From CAZZCP01 sp964653235 (GTDB taxonomy: Bacteria; Bdellovibrionota; Bdellovibrionia; Bdellovibrionales; UBA840): 20,606 nt of DNA. The translations under genes and the position numbers were made by a program. Of the stretch, positions 6,229-13,501 are shown one piece after another; within the stretch, counting starts at the first letter, position 1; each line of letters opens with the position of its first letter. Where the stretch lies: contig CAZZCP010000047.1 in NCBI GenBank assembly GCA_964653235.1, positions 1 to 20,606 on the forward strand, given 5' to 3'. A model generated the notes under the pieces. It searched no databases. It was not told the origin of the DNA and worked only from the letters and a program-made list of their open reading frames with translations.

Positions 6229-6513
6229 ATGAGAATCTTTTTGTTTTTTCTTTTATTTGCACTATTTGTAGAGGCGCAAGAGAGCTCTGAATTAGAACTC
6301 ATACCTCCCATTGCCCCGCAAAGATCAGACGGACTCGACAAACTCCCTCAAGAAAGTTTTGTCAGCGATGGGGGGCTAGAGTCTTGGTATGAAAAAGAAA
6401 AAAACTTTCAACCCGGCGGCTCTTCAAGTCCGAGGCAAAAGCTCGCAAACAAGAAAGCAAAAAAAAGAAGGCCAGCATCTAAAAAAAGAAGACCAAGAAG
6501 AAGGAAAAAATGA
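6229..6513 (+). CDS. small exported protein with extremely basic C-terminal tail
   Basis: A 94-residue protein. Residues 1-16 are a signal peptide ending VEA. The middle is acidic and Pro/Gly/Ser rich (SELELIPPIAPQRSDGL). The last about 25 residues are almost wholly Lys and Arg (KKAKKRRPASKKRRPRRRKK). Such a tail could bind a polyanion (nucleic acid, LPS or teichoic-like polymer) or be a low-complexity artefact of AAA/AGA-rich DNA; the signal peptide and coupling favour a real gene. Its TGA overlaps the next ATG (ATGA, 6510-6513). No family recognised. Confidence 0.6.
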   Translation: MRIFLFFLLFALFVEAQESSELELIPPIAPQRSDGLDKLPQESFVSDGGLESWYEKEKNFQPGGSSSPRQKLANKKAKKRRPASKKRRPRRRKK

Positions 6514-6746
6514 AAAAGTTTTTATTACCCTTAAGCAGTTTTTTTCTTTTGGTACTTTCTTCTATTGGTTTTGCCAATCGTGAAGATATACAGCACCGAA
6601 CACGCAACCGTATCTATCCGGGCGGTCAAGACGTAGAGCCCATTGTTGTGCAAGAAGAGCTTAAAGAAGTAAAGCGAAAGTCAGATTGGGAGCTAAAGCA
6701 AGAATATCATCGTTCGATTAGTTCTGAAAAAGAGCAGCTTGAATAG
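6510..6746 (+). CDS. small exported charged protein, unknown function
   Basis: A 78-residue protein with a signal peptide of about 22 residues (ending SSIGFA) and a short charged mature part containing RNRIYPGGQDVEPIVVQEEL and a helical Glu/Lys-rich end. It is coupled by ATGA overlap to the preceding basic exported protein, so the two are probably partners. There are no cysteines and no lipobox. It converges on the K+ channel gene with only two bases between stop codons (6746/6749). Confidence 0.6.
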   Translation: MKKFLLPLSSFFLLVLSSIGFANREDIQHRTRNRIYPGGQDVEPIVVQEELKEVKRKSDWELKQEYHRSISSEKEQLE

Positions 6747-6748
6747 GT

Positions 6749-7123
6749 TCAGTTCATTTTTTTCTGTTCAGCCACAATGCTTGTCAGTATTGTGGCAAAG
6801 ATAGCCATAAAGCTTAAAAAGAAAACCACTCCAATTACAATCATAATTACAGCGACTATTCGGCCAGGATCGGTGACGGGAACAATATCTCCATAACCCA
6901 CTGTTGAAACTGTGCATAGCGACCAGTAGACAGCATCCCAAAAGCGATTGACCATGGGATTTATACCTTTCTCAAAATAGTAAAAGGCATAAGCTCCAGA
7001 AAACATAAAAGAATTGCCGGCAATCGTAAGGTAAATCACAAGTGGGTTTTGCATAGCTTGTAAAAAGAGTCCAGAGTAATGAGGGATATGTTCTTTTGCT
7101 TTAAAAGATTCTCTATGCTTCAC
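6749..7123 (-). CDS. two-transmembrane potassium channel
   Basis: A 124-residue KcsA-type channel subunit in the inner membrane, expected to act as a tetramer. The selectivity filter TVGYG (residues 74-78, within TVSTVGYGDIVP) is intact and preceded by the pore helix (FWDAVYWSLCTVST). Outer helix about 27-50, inner helix about 88-115. There is no RCK, cyclic-nucleotide or voltage-sensor domain, so gating is unknown. The start is GTG at 7123; an ATG two bases upstream is out of frame and stops at once. A promoter with TAGAAT ending 6 bases before the GTG suggests a leaderless transcript. Confidence 0.88.
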   Translation of the reverse strand: MKHRESFKAKEHIPHYSGLFLQAMQNPLVIYLTIAGNSFMFSGAYAFYYFEKGINPMVNRFWDAVYWSLCTVSTVGYGDIVPVTDPGRIVAVIMIVIGVVFFLSFMAIFATILTSIVAEQKKMN

Positions 7124-7129
7124 ATGCCT

Positions 7130-7157
7130 ATTCTATCGATTGCACAAAATGAGTCTA
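7130..7157 (-). promoter_or_regulatory. promoter of the K+ channel gene
   Basis: On the minus strand TAGACT (7157-7152, 4/6), a 16-base spacer and TAGAAT (7135-7130, 5/6). The -10 ends 6 bases before the GTG start at 7123, so the transcript would begin at or next to the start codon. Confidence 0.45.
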
Positions 7158-7250
7158 GAGAGATAGAGATTATTGCCGGCTTTAATGCTTTGCAGTGTTG
7201 ATCTTGGCCCACTGTTTCTGTCATCTTCACGTATTGAAAATGAGGTGAGA

Positions 7251-8970
7251 ATGAGTCAAGAAATCGAACGTGAAAGTATGGATTGTGATGTTCTAATTGT
7301 AGGGGCAGGAAGCGCAGGCCTTGCTTGTGCTATTCACTTGCAAAATTTGCTTGAGAAACACAATGCAGATGTGCAGTCGGGCAAGATTCAAGGCGAAGAA
7401 ATTCCTGAACAAATGATTGTCGTTCTTGAAAAGGCTGCCGAAGTTGGAGCTCACTCACTCTCAGGTGCCGTCATGGACCCCACTTCGATTCGTGAGTTGA
7501 TGCCTGATTATAAAGAGCAGGGCTGTCCTATAGATGCAGATGCGACTGAAGATGCAGTATACTATTTGACTGAATCTTCGAGTTTTAAATTGCCGATTAC
7601 GCCGCCACCTTTTAAAAACAAGGGCAAACACATTGTCTCTATTTCTAAAGTCAATCGTTGGCTTGCTGAGAAGGCCGAAGAAAAAGGCATTAATATCTTT
7701 CCTGGATTTCCTGCCGTAGAAGCCCTTTATGATGATCAAGATCGGATGATTGGTGTGAGAACTGGAGATCGTGGTCTCGACAAAGAGGGAAATCAAAAAG
7801 ACAATTTTGAACCAGGTATTATCATCAATTCAAAGCTTTCGATTTTTGCAGAAGGCACTCGCGGCTCACTCTTTAAACAAGTTTGTAAAAAACTAAATTT
7901 GCGCGAAGGTAAAAATCCTGAAATTTTTGAGCTGGGCACCAAAGAGATCATCCAAATGCCAGAAGGCACAGTAAAGCCCGGGCAAGTGATTCATACCGCG
8001 GGGTACCCACTGAAAAAGAGCATTGGCGGGTCNNNNNNNNNNTTTTATTTATACCATTCCCAAGGATCAAATTATTGTCGGTTTAGTTGGTTATCTTGAC
8101 ACCAAAGACCCGATGTTTGACATGCACCGAGACTTGCAAAGATTTAAGCAGCATCCCTTTATGCAGAAAATGCTAAAGGGCGGAAAAGTTATCTCTTATG
8201 GCGGAAAGACTCTTCCCGCAGGCGGCTGGTACTCAATGCCAAAGCTCTATCACGACGGAATGATGGTTTGTGGTGATACGGCATCGATGGTGGATGTACA
8301 GAAACTAAAAGGCATTCACTTAGCACAAAAATCAGGAATGTTGGCTGCAGAGACGGCCCTAGATGCAATTCAAAAACAAGATTTCAGCTCAAACCTTTTG
8401 GCTCAATATGAAGTGAAAGTAAAAGAAAGCTTTGTGGGCCAACAGCTGCGACGAGTACGCAATTTTCACCAAACTCTAAGCATGGGAATGTTTAAGTCTC
8501 TACCTTTGATTGCTTTTCAAGAAATCACAGGTGGCCGTGGTTTTGTTGACAATATGAAAGTAAAACGAGATCTCGAAGAGACCCAAACTTTGAAAGAGGT
8601 TTGGGGAGATGAGGCTTTGAAAGCAAAAGAGCTGCAGCTGCCAAAACCTGACAATGAGCTCTTTTTTGATAAGCTTTCGAGTGTTTACATGACCGGTACC
8701 TTTCACGATGAAGATTCTCCGAATCACTTAAATGTCTTTGATAAAAATATTTGTAGCGATCAGTGTGAGCCTAAGTACAATTCTCCTTGCAATCATTTTT
8801 GCCCTGCCAATGTTTATGAGATGCAGCCCGACTCACAAGGAAAAGCGCAGTTGGTCGTAAACTACACAAATTGTATTCATTGTAAAACTTGTGATTTAAA
8901 GTGTCCTTATGACAATATTGAATGGACGGTTCCTGAAGGTGGGGGCGGTCCGCAGTATAGCATTACCTAA
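7251..8970 (+). CDS. electron-transfer flavoprotein-ubiquinone oxidoreductase (interrupted by N gap)
   Basis: ETF-QO passes electrons from reduced ETF (fatty-acid and amino-acid oxidation) to the quinone pool at the inner membrane. The FAD Rossmann motif is DVLIVGAGSAGLAC (about residues 13-26), then HSLSGAVMDP, FAEGTRGSL and GYPLKKSIGGS. After the gap come FIYTIPKDQ, LPAGGWYSMP, VCGDTASMVDVQKLKGIH and the C-terminal iron-sulfur domain with CPANVYEM and NCIHCKTCDLKCPYDNIEW. The ATG at 7251 follows GAGGTGA (7242-7248). Ten Ns (8033-8042) break the frame on paper; deleting them joins the two frames exactly as GGS-FIY and yields 569 residues, the family length. KCP replaces the usual D-P after the cysteine cluster. 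It is followed by a coupled DUF442 protein. ETF subunit genes are not in the window. Confidence 0.9.
8033..8042. other. assembly gap (10 N)
   Basis: Ten unknown bases within the ETF-QO gene. The nominal length shifts the frame, but the flanks TC and T join to TCT and keep the frame, so the real gap length is probably zero. Confidence 0.95.
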
Positions 8971-8981
8971 GGAGATTCAAA

Positions 8982-9470
8982 TTGACCAAAGCAGAACTAT
9001 TAGAACTTGCTGCTGAAGATTTGGCCGGTACAGCTGATTTTCAAAAGCTAAGAAAATTTCGTGATTTTTTCTTTTCACCAAGATCAAGCAAAGAAGGGCT
9101 TGCCGCTTTAAAAGAGCTTGGCGTGCAGAAAGTAATAGATCTTAAAACCCCCCAAGAAAATGAGGGCTTCACAGATAAAGAAAATGCTGTCTCTCTTGGT
9201 TTAGAATATCATAACGTACCGGTTGCTTCTTGCAGCACCTTATCGAAAGACAGAGTGCGTGAGCTCAATGAAATCCTAGAAGTTCATGAAGGTAAAAAAG
9301 CCCTGATCTATTGCGCATCTGGCAATCGTGCTGGTGCTTGGCTTGCTGCTCATCTTTTCTTTGATCACAATTTTAGTATAGAAGAAGCCATCTCAAAAGC
9401 CAAACAAGCTGGTGTTGACAAAGAGGCATTGATTGCCGATATGAGGGCTCACTTGGCCGAGCAGTCTTGA
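8982..9470 (+). CDS. DUF442 / rhodanese-like phosphatase-fold protein
   Basis: A 162-residue cytoplasmic protein. LAALKELGVQKVIDLKTPQE, LGLEYHNVPV and ALIYCASGNRAGAW match the DUF442 (beta-lactamase-hydrolase-like) group, which has a tyrosine-phosphatase/rhodanese-type fold. The active loop is C111-A-S-G-N-R116 (CxxGxR), as in single-domain sulfurtransferases and in sulfide-oxidation BLH proteins, so sulfur transfer or phosphatase chemistry are both possible. The start is TTG at 8982, set by AAGGAG at 8969-8974, which overlaps the ETF-QO stop; only 11 bases separate the genes, so they are one operon. Its stop (9468-9470) directly abuts the stop of the convergent 55-residue gene at 9471. Confidence 0.8.
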   Translation: MTKAELLELAAEDLAGTADFQKLRKFRDFFFSPRSSKEGLAALKELGVQKVIDLKTPQENEGFTDKENAVSLGLEYHNVPVASCSTLSKDRVRELNEILEVHEGKKALIYCASGNRAGAWLAAHLFFDHNFSIEEAISKAKQAGVDKEALIADMRAHLAEQS

Positions 9471-9638
9471 TTATTTTTTGGTGTTTCCAGAGTGGTTGCG
9501 CCAATTTAACAAAGGATTGAGTCGGTAGCGATCATTCCACTTGCGCCAAAAACTGGCTTTGTGAATGTGATAAAGCCGACCATCGGGGCTGATTTTTATT
9601 TTCGGTGATTTTTCAAAGAGTCGAAAAAAAAACTTCAT
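9471..9638 (-). CDS. small basic protein coupled to rdgB (55 aa)
   Basis: A 55-residue frame starting MKFFFRLFEKSPKIKISPDG, continuing RLYHIHKASFWRKWNDRY and ending HSGNTKK. It is rich in K, R, W, F and H. The ATG (9638-9636) overlaps the rdgB stop as ATGA, and the gene fills the whole space to the convergent DUF442 gene, ending with no base between the two stops. I recognise no family and see no signal peptide or membrane helix. The ATGA overlap, full use of the gap and non-random composition support a real gene in the amiC-rph-rdgB operon. It is easily missed by length cut-offs. Confidence 0.55.
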   Translation of the reverse strand: MKFFFRLFEKSPKIKISPDGRLYHIHKASFWRKWNDRYRLNPLLNWRNHSGNTKK

Positions 9639-10225
9639 ACTTTGTCACTCAAATAGGCTTTCATCTTTTTTAAAGCTTGAAAGCGATGTGAAATTTGATT
9701 TTTTTCGGCAGAACTGATTTCTGCCAGAGTTTTTTCAGATCCATCAGGAATAAAAACCGGGTCATAGCCAAATCCATGTGTTCCCTTTTGTGAAGTTGCA
9801 ATGCTGCCTGAAAGACTTCCTTCAAAAACTTCTTCTTCACCATTGGGCCCCATTAAAACCAAACAGCAAACAAACCTTGCCTTGCGATTGGTGGTGCGAA
9901 TTTGCAGCATCTTTAAAAGTTTCGCAGTATTTTCTTTATCAGAGGCATTTTCTCCGGCATAGCGAGCTGAGTGTATACCAGGCATATTATTAAGACCTTC
10001 GCATTCGAGTCCGGAATCATCAGCCACAACCCAGTCTTCATTTTTAAGGGCTTTGAGAAACTTTGCTTTGATGCGTGCATTGGCTTCAAAACTCTCACCA
10101 TTTTCAGGAGGGGAGCTATAAAAAGAAAGCTCCTCGGTGCCTCGAACTTGAAAGGGAGTGTCTTCTAAGATTTGTCGTATTTCTTGTAGTTTGTGCTGGT
10201 TAGAACTTGCAAGCCAAAGATCCAT
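9635..10225 (-). CDS. rdgB: XTP/dITP diphosphatase (non-canonical purine NTP pyrophosphatase)
   Basis: A 196-residue Ham1/RdgB enzyme that hydrolyses dITP, XTP and related deaminated purine triphosphates to monophosphates, keeping them out of DNA and RNA. Motifs in order: ASSNQHKLQEI (6-16), VADDSGLE (67-74), GIHSARYAG (83-91), GFGYDPVF (151-158) and ISHR (178-181). The length is normal. The ATG shares a base with the rph stop (TAATG at 10227-10223), with AGGAAA just upstream, so rph and rdgB are coupled, an arrangement seen in many bacteria. The 55-residue gene follows by ATGA overlap. Confidence 0.95.
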   Translation of the reverse strand: MDLWLASSNQHKLQEIRQILEDTPFQVRGTEELSFYSSPPENGESFEANARIKAKFLKALKNEDWVVADDSGLECEGLNNMPGIHSARYAGENASDKENTAKLLKMLQIRTTNRKARFVCCLVLMGPNGEEEVFEGSLSGSIATSQKGTHGFGYDPVFIPDGSEKTLAEISSAEKNQISHRFQALKKMKAYLSDKV

Positions 10226-10956
10226 TACATTTCCTTTAGAGAGAAAAAATCGCCAATTTGTTGTGCTTGAATTTGATTTAACTCCCGACAGGCTTGTTGT
10301 GCTAAATCATACATTTCATCCAGTTGCTTTTTAGAGAAAGCTTCACCTTCTGCTGTGCCTTGCACTTCAACGATTCCGCCTTTGCCAGTCATGACAAAAT
10401 TCATATCGGTCTCCACGGCAGCATCTTCTTCATAGCAAAGATCAAGCAAAACGCGGTCTTCTTGAATGCCGATACTTACGGCAGCTAGGTAATCGGTGAG
10501 AGGGTTTACTTTCCATTCTCCGCGATCGATCATTTGCTTGGTGGCTAAAACCAAAGCCACAAAGCTGCCGGTAATCGCAGCGGTTCGGGTTCCACCATCG
10601 GCTTGAATTACATCACAGTCGACAATGATTTGTTTTTCTCCCAAAGCTTTCAAGTCGATAATCGATCGAAGGGAGCGACCAATTAATCTCGAAATCTCTT
10701 GGCTGCGGCCTGAGTTGGTGGCTCGATCTCGCTTTACACGGGTGTGAGTTGATCGCGGCAGCATAGAATACTCGGCGGTCAGCCAGCCTTCGCCGGTTCC
10801 TTGAAGCCACTTTGGTATTGAGTTTTCAACGCTCACAGTGCAGATCACTTTGGTTAGACCATAACTGACTAAAACAGAACCTTCAGCGTGGGCAATATAA
10901 TCTGGAAGGATCTCTACAGCTCGCAACTCATCAAAATCTCGATTGTCTATTCTCAT
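10225..10956 (-). CDS. rph: ribonuclease PH
   Basis: A 243-residue phosphorolytic 3'-5' exoribonuclease that trims tRNA 3' ends, acting as a hexamer. Visible signatures: SVLVSYGLTKVICTVSVE (27-44), GEGWLTAEYSMLPRSTHTR, SGRSQEISRLIGRSLR, QADGGTRTAAITG and ETDMNFVMTGKGGIVEVQGT. All are intact and the length is standard. It is the second gene of the minus-strand operon, 9 bases after the amidase stop. No clear ribosome site precedes its ATG, so translation may depend on the upstream gene. Confidence 0.96.
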   Translation of the reverse strand: MRIDNRDFDELRAVEILPDYIAHAEGSVLVSYGLTKVICTVSVENSIPKWLQGTGEGWLTAEYSMLPRSTHTRVKRDRATNSGRSQEISRLIGRSLRSIIDLKALGEKQIIVDCDVIQADGGTRTAAITGSFVALVLATKQMIDRGEWKVNPLTDYLAAVSIGIQEDRVLLDLCYEEDAAVETDMNFVMTGKGGIVEVQGTAEGEAFSKKQLDEMYDLAQQACRELNQIQAQQIGDFFSLKEM

Positions 10957-10965
10957 GCAATCAGA

Positions 10966-11718
10966 TTAGTACCTAGCTTGTGCCTTGTCTAGGCTGCTTT
11001 TGTAGGCCTGTATTCCTTGGTAGATGCTTCGTGCCAGTTTGCGTTGGTATTTGGGATCTTGCATCCAAAGAACCTCTTTGGGATGACTTAGGTAGCCCAG
11101 TTCAATCAAAAGAGAGGGCATATTAACCGTTGAAATAACATGAAAAGGCGCTTGGCGAATTCGTAAGGCTTTGCGGCGAAAATTTTTGCGAAAGCTTTTT
11201 TCGAGGTATTTTGCAATTTTTGCACTTTCTCGAATGTATTGGCTCTTGGCCATATCGTCGAGAATGTGACCTAAATTACCGGAGTGTTTCTTGGCATACA
11301 AGGGAGGGCGAAAGAATTTTCCTTCTTCTTCACCAGAAGCATTCTCTTTCATTGCAAGATACATGCTCTCTTCATCAGGAGGCAGTTGGTTCTCAAAGTA
11401 AAACTCAGTACCACGGCTGCTAGGAATCGGAGAGCTATTGGCATGAATACTGAGAAATAAATCAACTTGCATTTTATGAGCAAGACGAGAACGATCACTG
11501 AGACTCAGGCTCTTATCTGATGACCTTGACAGACTGGCTTTGAAACTTGGGTCTTGATCAAAAAACTTTTTTAAGATTTTAGATACATCGAGAACGATCT
11601 GTGATTCTTTGACTTTGCCTCGAGTGGCTCCCGAATCAATACCACCGTGTCCTGGATCAATCATTAGGTGCATGGCAAAAACGGGGCTGGCAGCAAATAG
11701 CAGTAAAGCTTTCAACAT
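10966..11718 (-). CDS. N-acetylmuramoyl-L-alanine amidase (Amidase_3)
   Basis: A 250-residue zinc amidase that cuts the bond between MurNAc and the stem peptide of peptidoglycan, for cell separation or wall remodelling. The short signal peptide (residues 1-15, ending PVFA) leads straight into the catalytic domain: zinc ligands H24 (DPGHGG), E38 and H92 (SIHAN), and the catalytic glutamate in LLIELGYLSHP. There is no AMIN or SPOR targeting domain, so it is the minimal AmiA-like form. No Shine-Dalgarno; TACTAT (11730-11725) ends 6 bases before the ATG, so the transcript may be leaderless. It is the first gene of the operon with rph, rdgB and the 55-residue gene, and diverges from tsaE. Confidence 0.9.
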   Translation of the reverse strand: MLKALLLFAASPVFAMHLMIDPGHGGIDSGATRGKVKESQIVLDVSKILKKFFDQDPSFKASLSRSSDKSLSLSDRSRLAHKMQVDLFLSIHANSSPIPSSRGTEFYFENQLPPDEESMYLAMKENASGEEEGKFFRPPLYAKKHSGNLGHILDDMAKSQYIRESAKIAKYLEKSFRKNFRRKALRIRQAPFHVISTVNMPSLLIELGYLSHPKEVLWMQDPKYQRKLARSIYQGIQAYKSSLDKAQARY

Positions 11719-11724
11719 AGAAAT

Positions 11725-11730
11725 ATAGTA
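11725..11730 (-). promoter_or_regulatory. -10 element of the amidase-rph-rdgB operon
   Basis: TACTAT on the minus strand ends 6 bases before the amidase ATG at 11718. An overlapping TATATT has TTGGCA 16 bases upstream but would place the transcription start inside the gene. No ribosome site is visible in either case. Confidence 0.35.
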
Positions 11731-11805
11731 TTAAAAAAGCCCCTGCCAATGGAGAAAAAGCCATCTTTCTAGACAAATATCCCTGCTCCCATTAAGAGAT
11801 AGAAC

Positions 11806-12225
11806 ATGACTAAAGAACTGAATTTGCAAGAGCTTGAAAAATGGGTGCATCAATTTGCCCAAGATCTTAAAGCCAGAGACCTTATTCTTTTGTCGGGAGA
11901 GATGGGGGCAGGTAAAACCCAATGGGTCAAATTTTTGTGCCAGGCTCTGGGTTGTGAACAAGCAAGCTCACCGAGTTATTCTCTTCACAATCACTATGAA
12001 AGCCCCAGTGGTTTGCATATCGAACATCTAGATTTTTATCGCTTACAAAGCAGGGAAGATTTAGAATCCATCGGTTTTTGGGATTTGTTCTCCTTAACAG
12101 AATCTATCATTTGTATTGAGTGGCCAGCTGAAGATTTATCCTATCCCAAAAACTGGAGACAGTTTTATATTCAACTTGAAGTTTTGGATTCACTAAACCG
12201 ACGAATTCATTGTCAGCAAATGTGA
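11806..12225 (+). CDS. tsaE: tRNA t6A37 biosynthesis ATPase TsaE
   Basis: A 139-residue P-loop protein of the TsaB-TsaD-TsaE complex, which adds threonylcarbamoyl to A37 of ANN-decoding tRNAs. The Walker A GEMGAGKT (31-38) is intact. SPSYSLHNHYE, IEHLDFYRL and the Walker B-like IICIEWPAE match the family, including the HxDxYR signature that contacts TsaD. The length is normal. tsaE next to an N-acetylmuramoyl amidase is a common neighbourhood. It diverges from the amidase operon, and the rlmL-type gene follows after about 60 bases on the same strand. Confidence 0.95.
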   Translation: MTKELNLQELEKWVHQFAQDLKARDLILLSGEMGAGKTQWVKFLCQALGCEQASSPSYSLHNHYESPSGLHIEHLDFYRLQSREDLESIGFWDLFSLTESIICIEWPAEDLSYPKNWRQFYIQLEVLDSLNRRIHCQQM

Positions 12226-12284
12226 AAAATTCACTTTTAGAGACTTCTCTTGAATGTAGGCTTAGCATTTGAGAAAGTCCAGGA

Positions 12285-13409
12285 ATGCCAAAATTTTGCG
12301 CGACCACTAGCCAAGGCCTTCGAGATGCACTTTTGCAAGAGATGACAGAGCTTGGACTTAAAAAACTCGAACCTCATGGCAAACAAGTCTACTTTGAAGG
12401 AAATTGGAGAGATTGCTACAAAGCCAATCTTGAACTGGCCACTGCTAGCCGAGTTTTGTATTCGATTCTAGAGTTTCCTGCCTACACACCAGATGATATC
12501 TACCACAATGTAAAAAAACATGATTTCTCAAAATATATAGATCCTGAACAGAAGATCGCCGTTTTCTCTTCAGTCACTGATAGCGGCAAGATCAAAGACT
12601 CAAGTTTTGCTTCATTGAAAGTCAAAGATGCCGTGGTCGATCAATTTTATAGTAAATTTGATCGAAGACCTGATGTTGACAAAAACAATGCCGATCTTGC
12701 GATCTATTTGCATGTTCATAAGAACCAAGCTCTTTTGAGTATCGATACTTCAGGGCAGCCTCTATTTCAGAGAGCCTATCGAAAATCGACTGTAGAAGCA
12801 CCGATGAAAGAAACCTTAGCTGCTGCCCTGGTTCGGCTTTGCGCTTGGGATCAAAAACTGACTTTGATCGACCCCATGTGTGGATCAGGCACACTTTTAA
12901 TTGAAGCCGCGATGCTAGCCAAAAAGATTGCGCCCGGTAGTTTGCGCAAGTCTTTTGCCTTTCAAAAATGGAAAGGCTTTCAAGACGAAGTTTGGAATCA
13001 AGTGATTGAAGAATCTCTCAATAAAGAAATAGAACCTGAAATTGAATTGATCGGTTATGATATTAGTTCGCGTTCGATTCAGTCGGCCCAAGAAAATGCG
13101 ATTGCAGCTGGAGTGGATGATATTGTTCGCTTTGAAAGACTCAAACTCATCGATTTAGAGGCGCCTGCTGCAAAAGGATTTTTGCTTACGAACCCCCCCT
13201 ATGGTGAACGTTTGGGGGTGGAGCACAATTTGATCGATTTATACAAAGATTTTGGTTTTTTGCTCAAAGAGCGTTTTAAAGGCTGGGAGCTTTGGATGCT
13301 TTCAGGTAATCCCAATTTGACCAAAAACCTTGGTTTGAAATCTGAAACGAAGATTCCCGTAATGAATGGCGCAATCGATTGCCGCTTTCTGCAGTACAAG
13401 ATCAAGTGA
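12285..13409 (+). CDS. rlmL: 23S rRNA m2G methyltransferase, RlmL-type (THUMP + UPF0020)
   Basis: A 374-residue AdoMet-dependent RNA methyltransferase corresponding to the N-terminal half of E. coli RlmKL, which makes m2G2445 in 23S rRNA. An N-terminal ferredoxin-like/THUMP region (about 1-155, including FCATTSQGLRDALLQEM and LSIDTSGQPLFQRAYR) precedes the Rossmann methyltransferase domain. That domain has the AdoMet-binding DPMCGSGTLLIEAA (196-209), GYDISSRSIQSAQENA and the catalytic TNPPYGERLG (302-311). It is stand-alone, without the RlmK half, as in many non-enteric bacteria. A weak AGGA lies just before the ATG. The exact target base is inferred from the family. Confidence 0.88.
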   Translation: MPKFCATTSQGLRDALLQEMTELGLKKLEPHGKQVYFEGNWRDCYKANLELATASRVLYSILEFPAYTPDDIYHNVKKHDFSKYIDPEQKIAVFSSVTDSGKIKDSSFASLKVKDAVVDQFYSKFDRRPDVDKNNADLAIYLHVHKNQALLSIDTSGQPLFQRAYRKSTVEAPMKETLAAALVRLCAWDQKLTLIDPMCGSGTLLIEAAMLAKKIAPGSLRKSFAFQKWKGFQDEVWNQVIEESLNKEIEPEIELIGYDISSRSIQSAQENAIAAGVDDIVRFERLKLIDLEAPAAKGFLLTNPPYGERLGVEHNLIDLYKDFGFLLKERFKGWELWMLSGNPNLTKNLGLKSETKIPVMNGAIDCRFLQYKIK

Positions 13410-13501
13410 CCGACCGCACAAAGCCAATCGAAATTGACTTTTTGCGATAACTCAAGCAATTCTTCCTGAAAATTATCCACTAAATGTATAAGGAGAAATC
13501 A

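Noticed and set aside
8023..8099. Apparent frameshift in ETF-QO
   Set aside because: It is produced only by the nominal ten-N gap; both halves are intact and join in frame when the Ns are removed.
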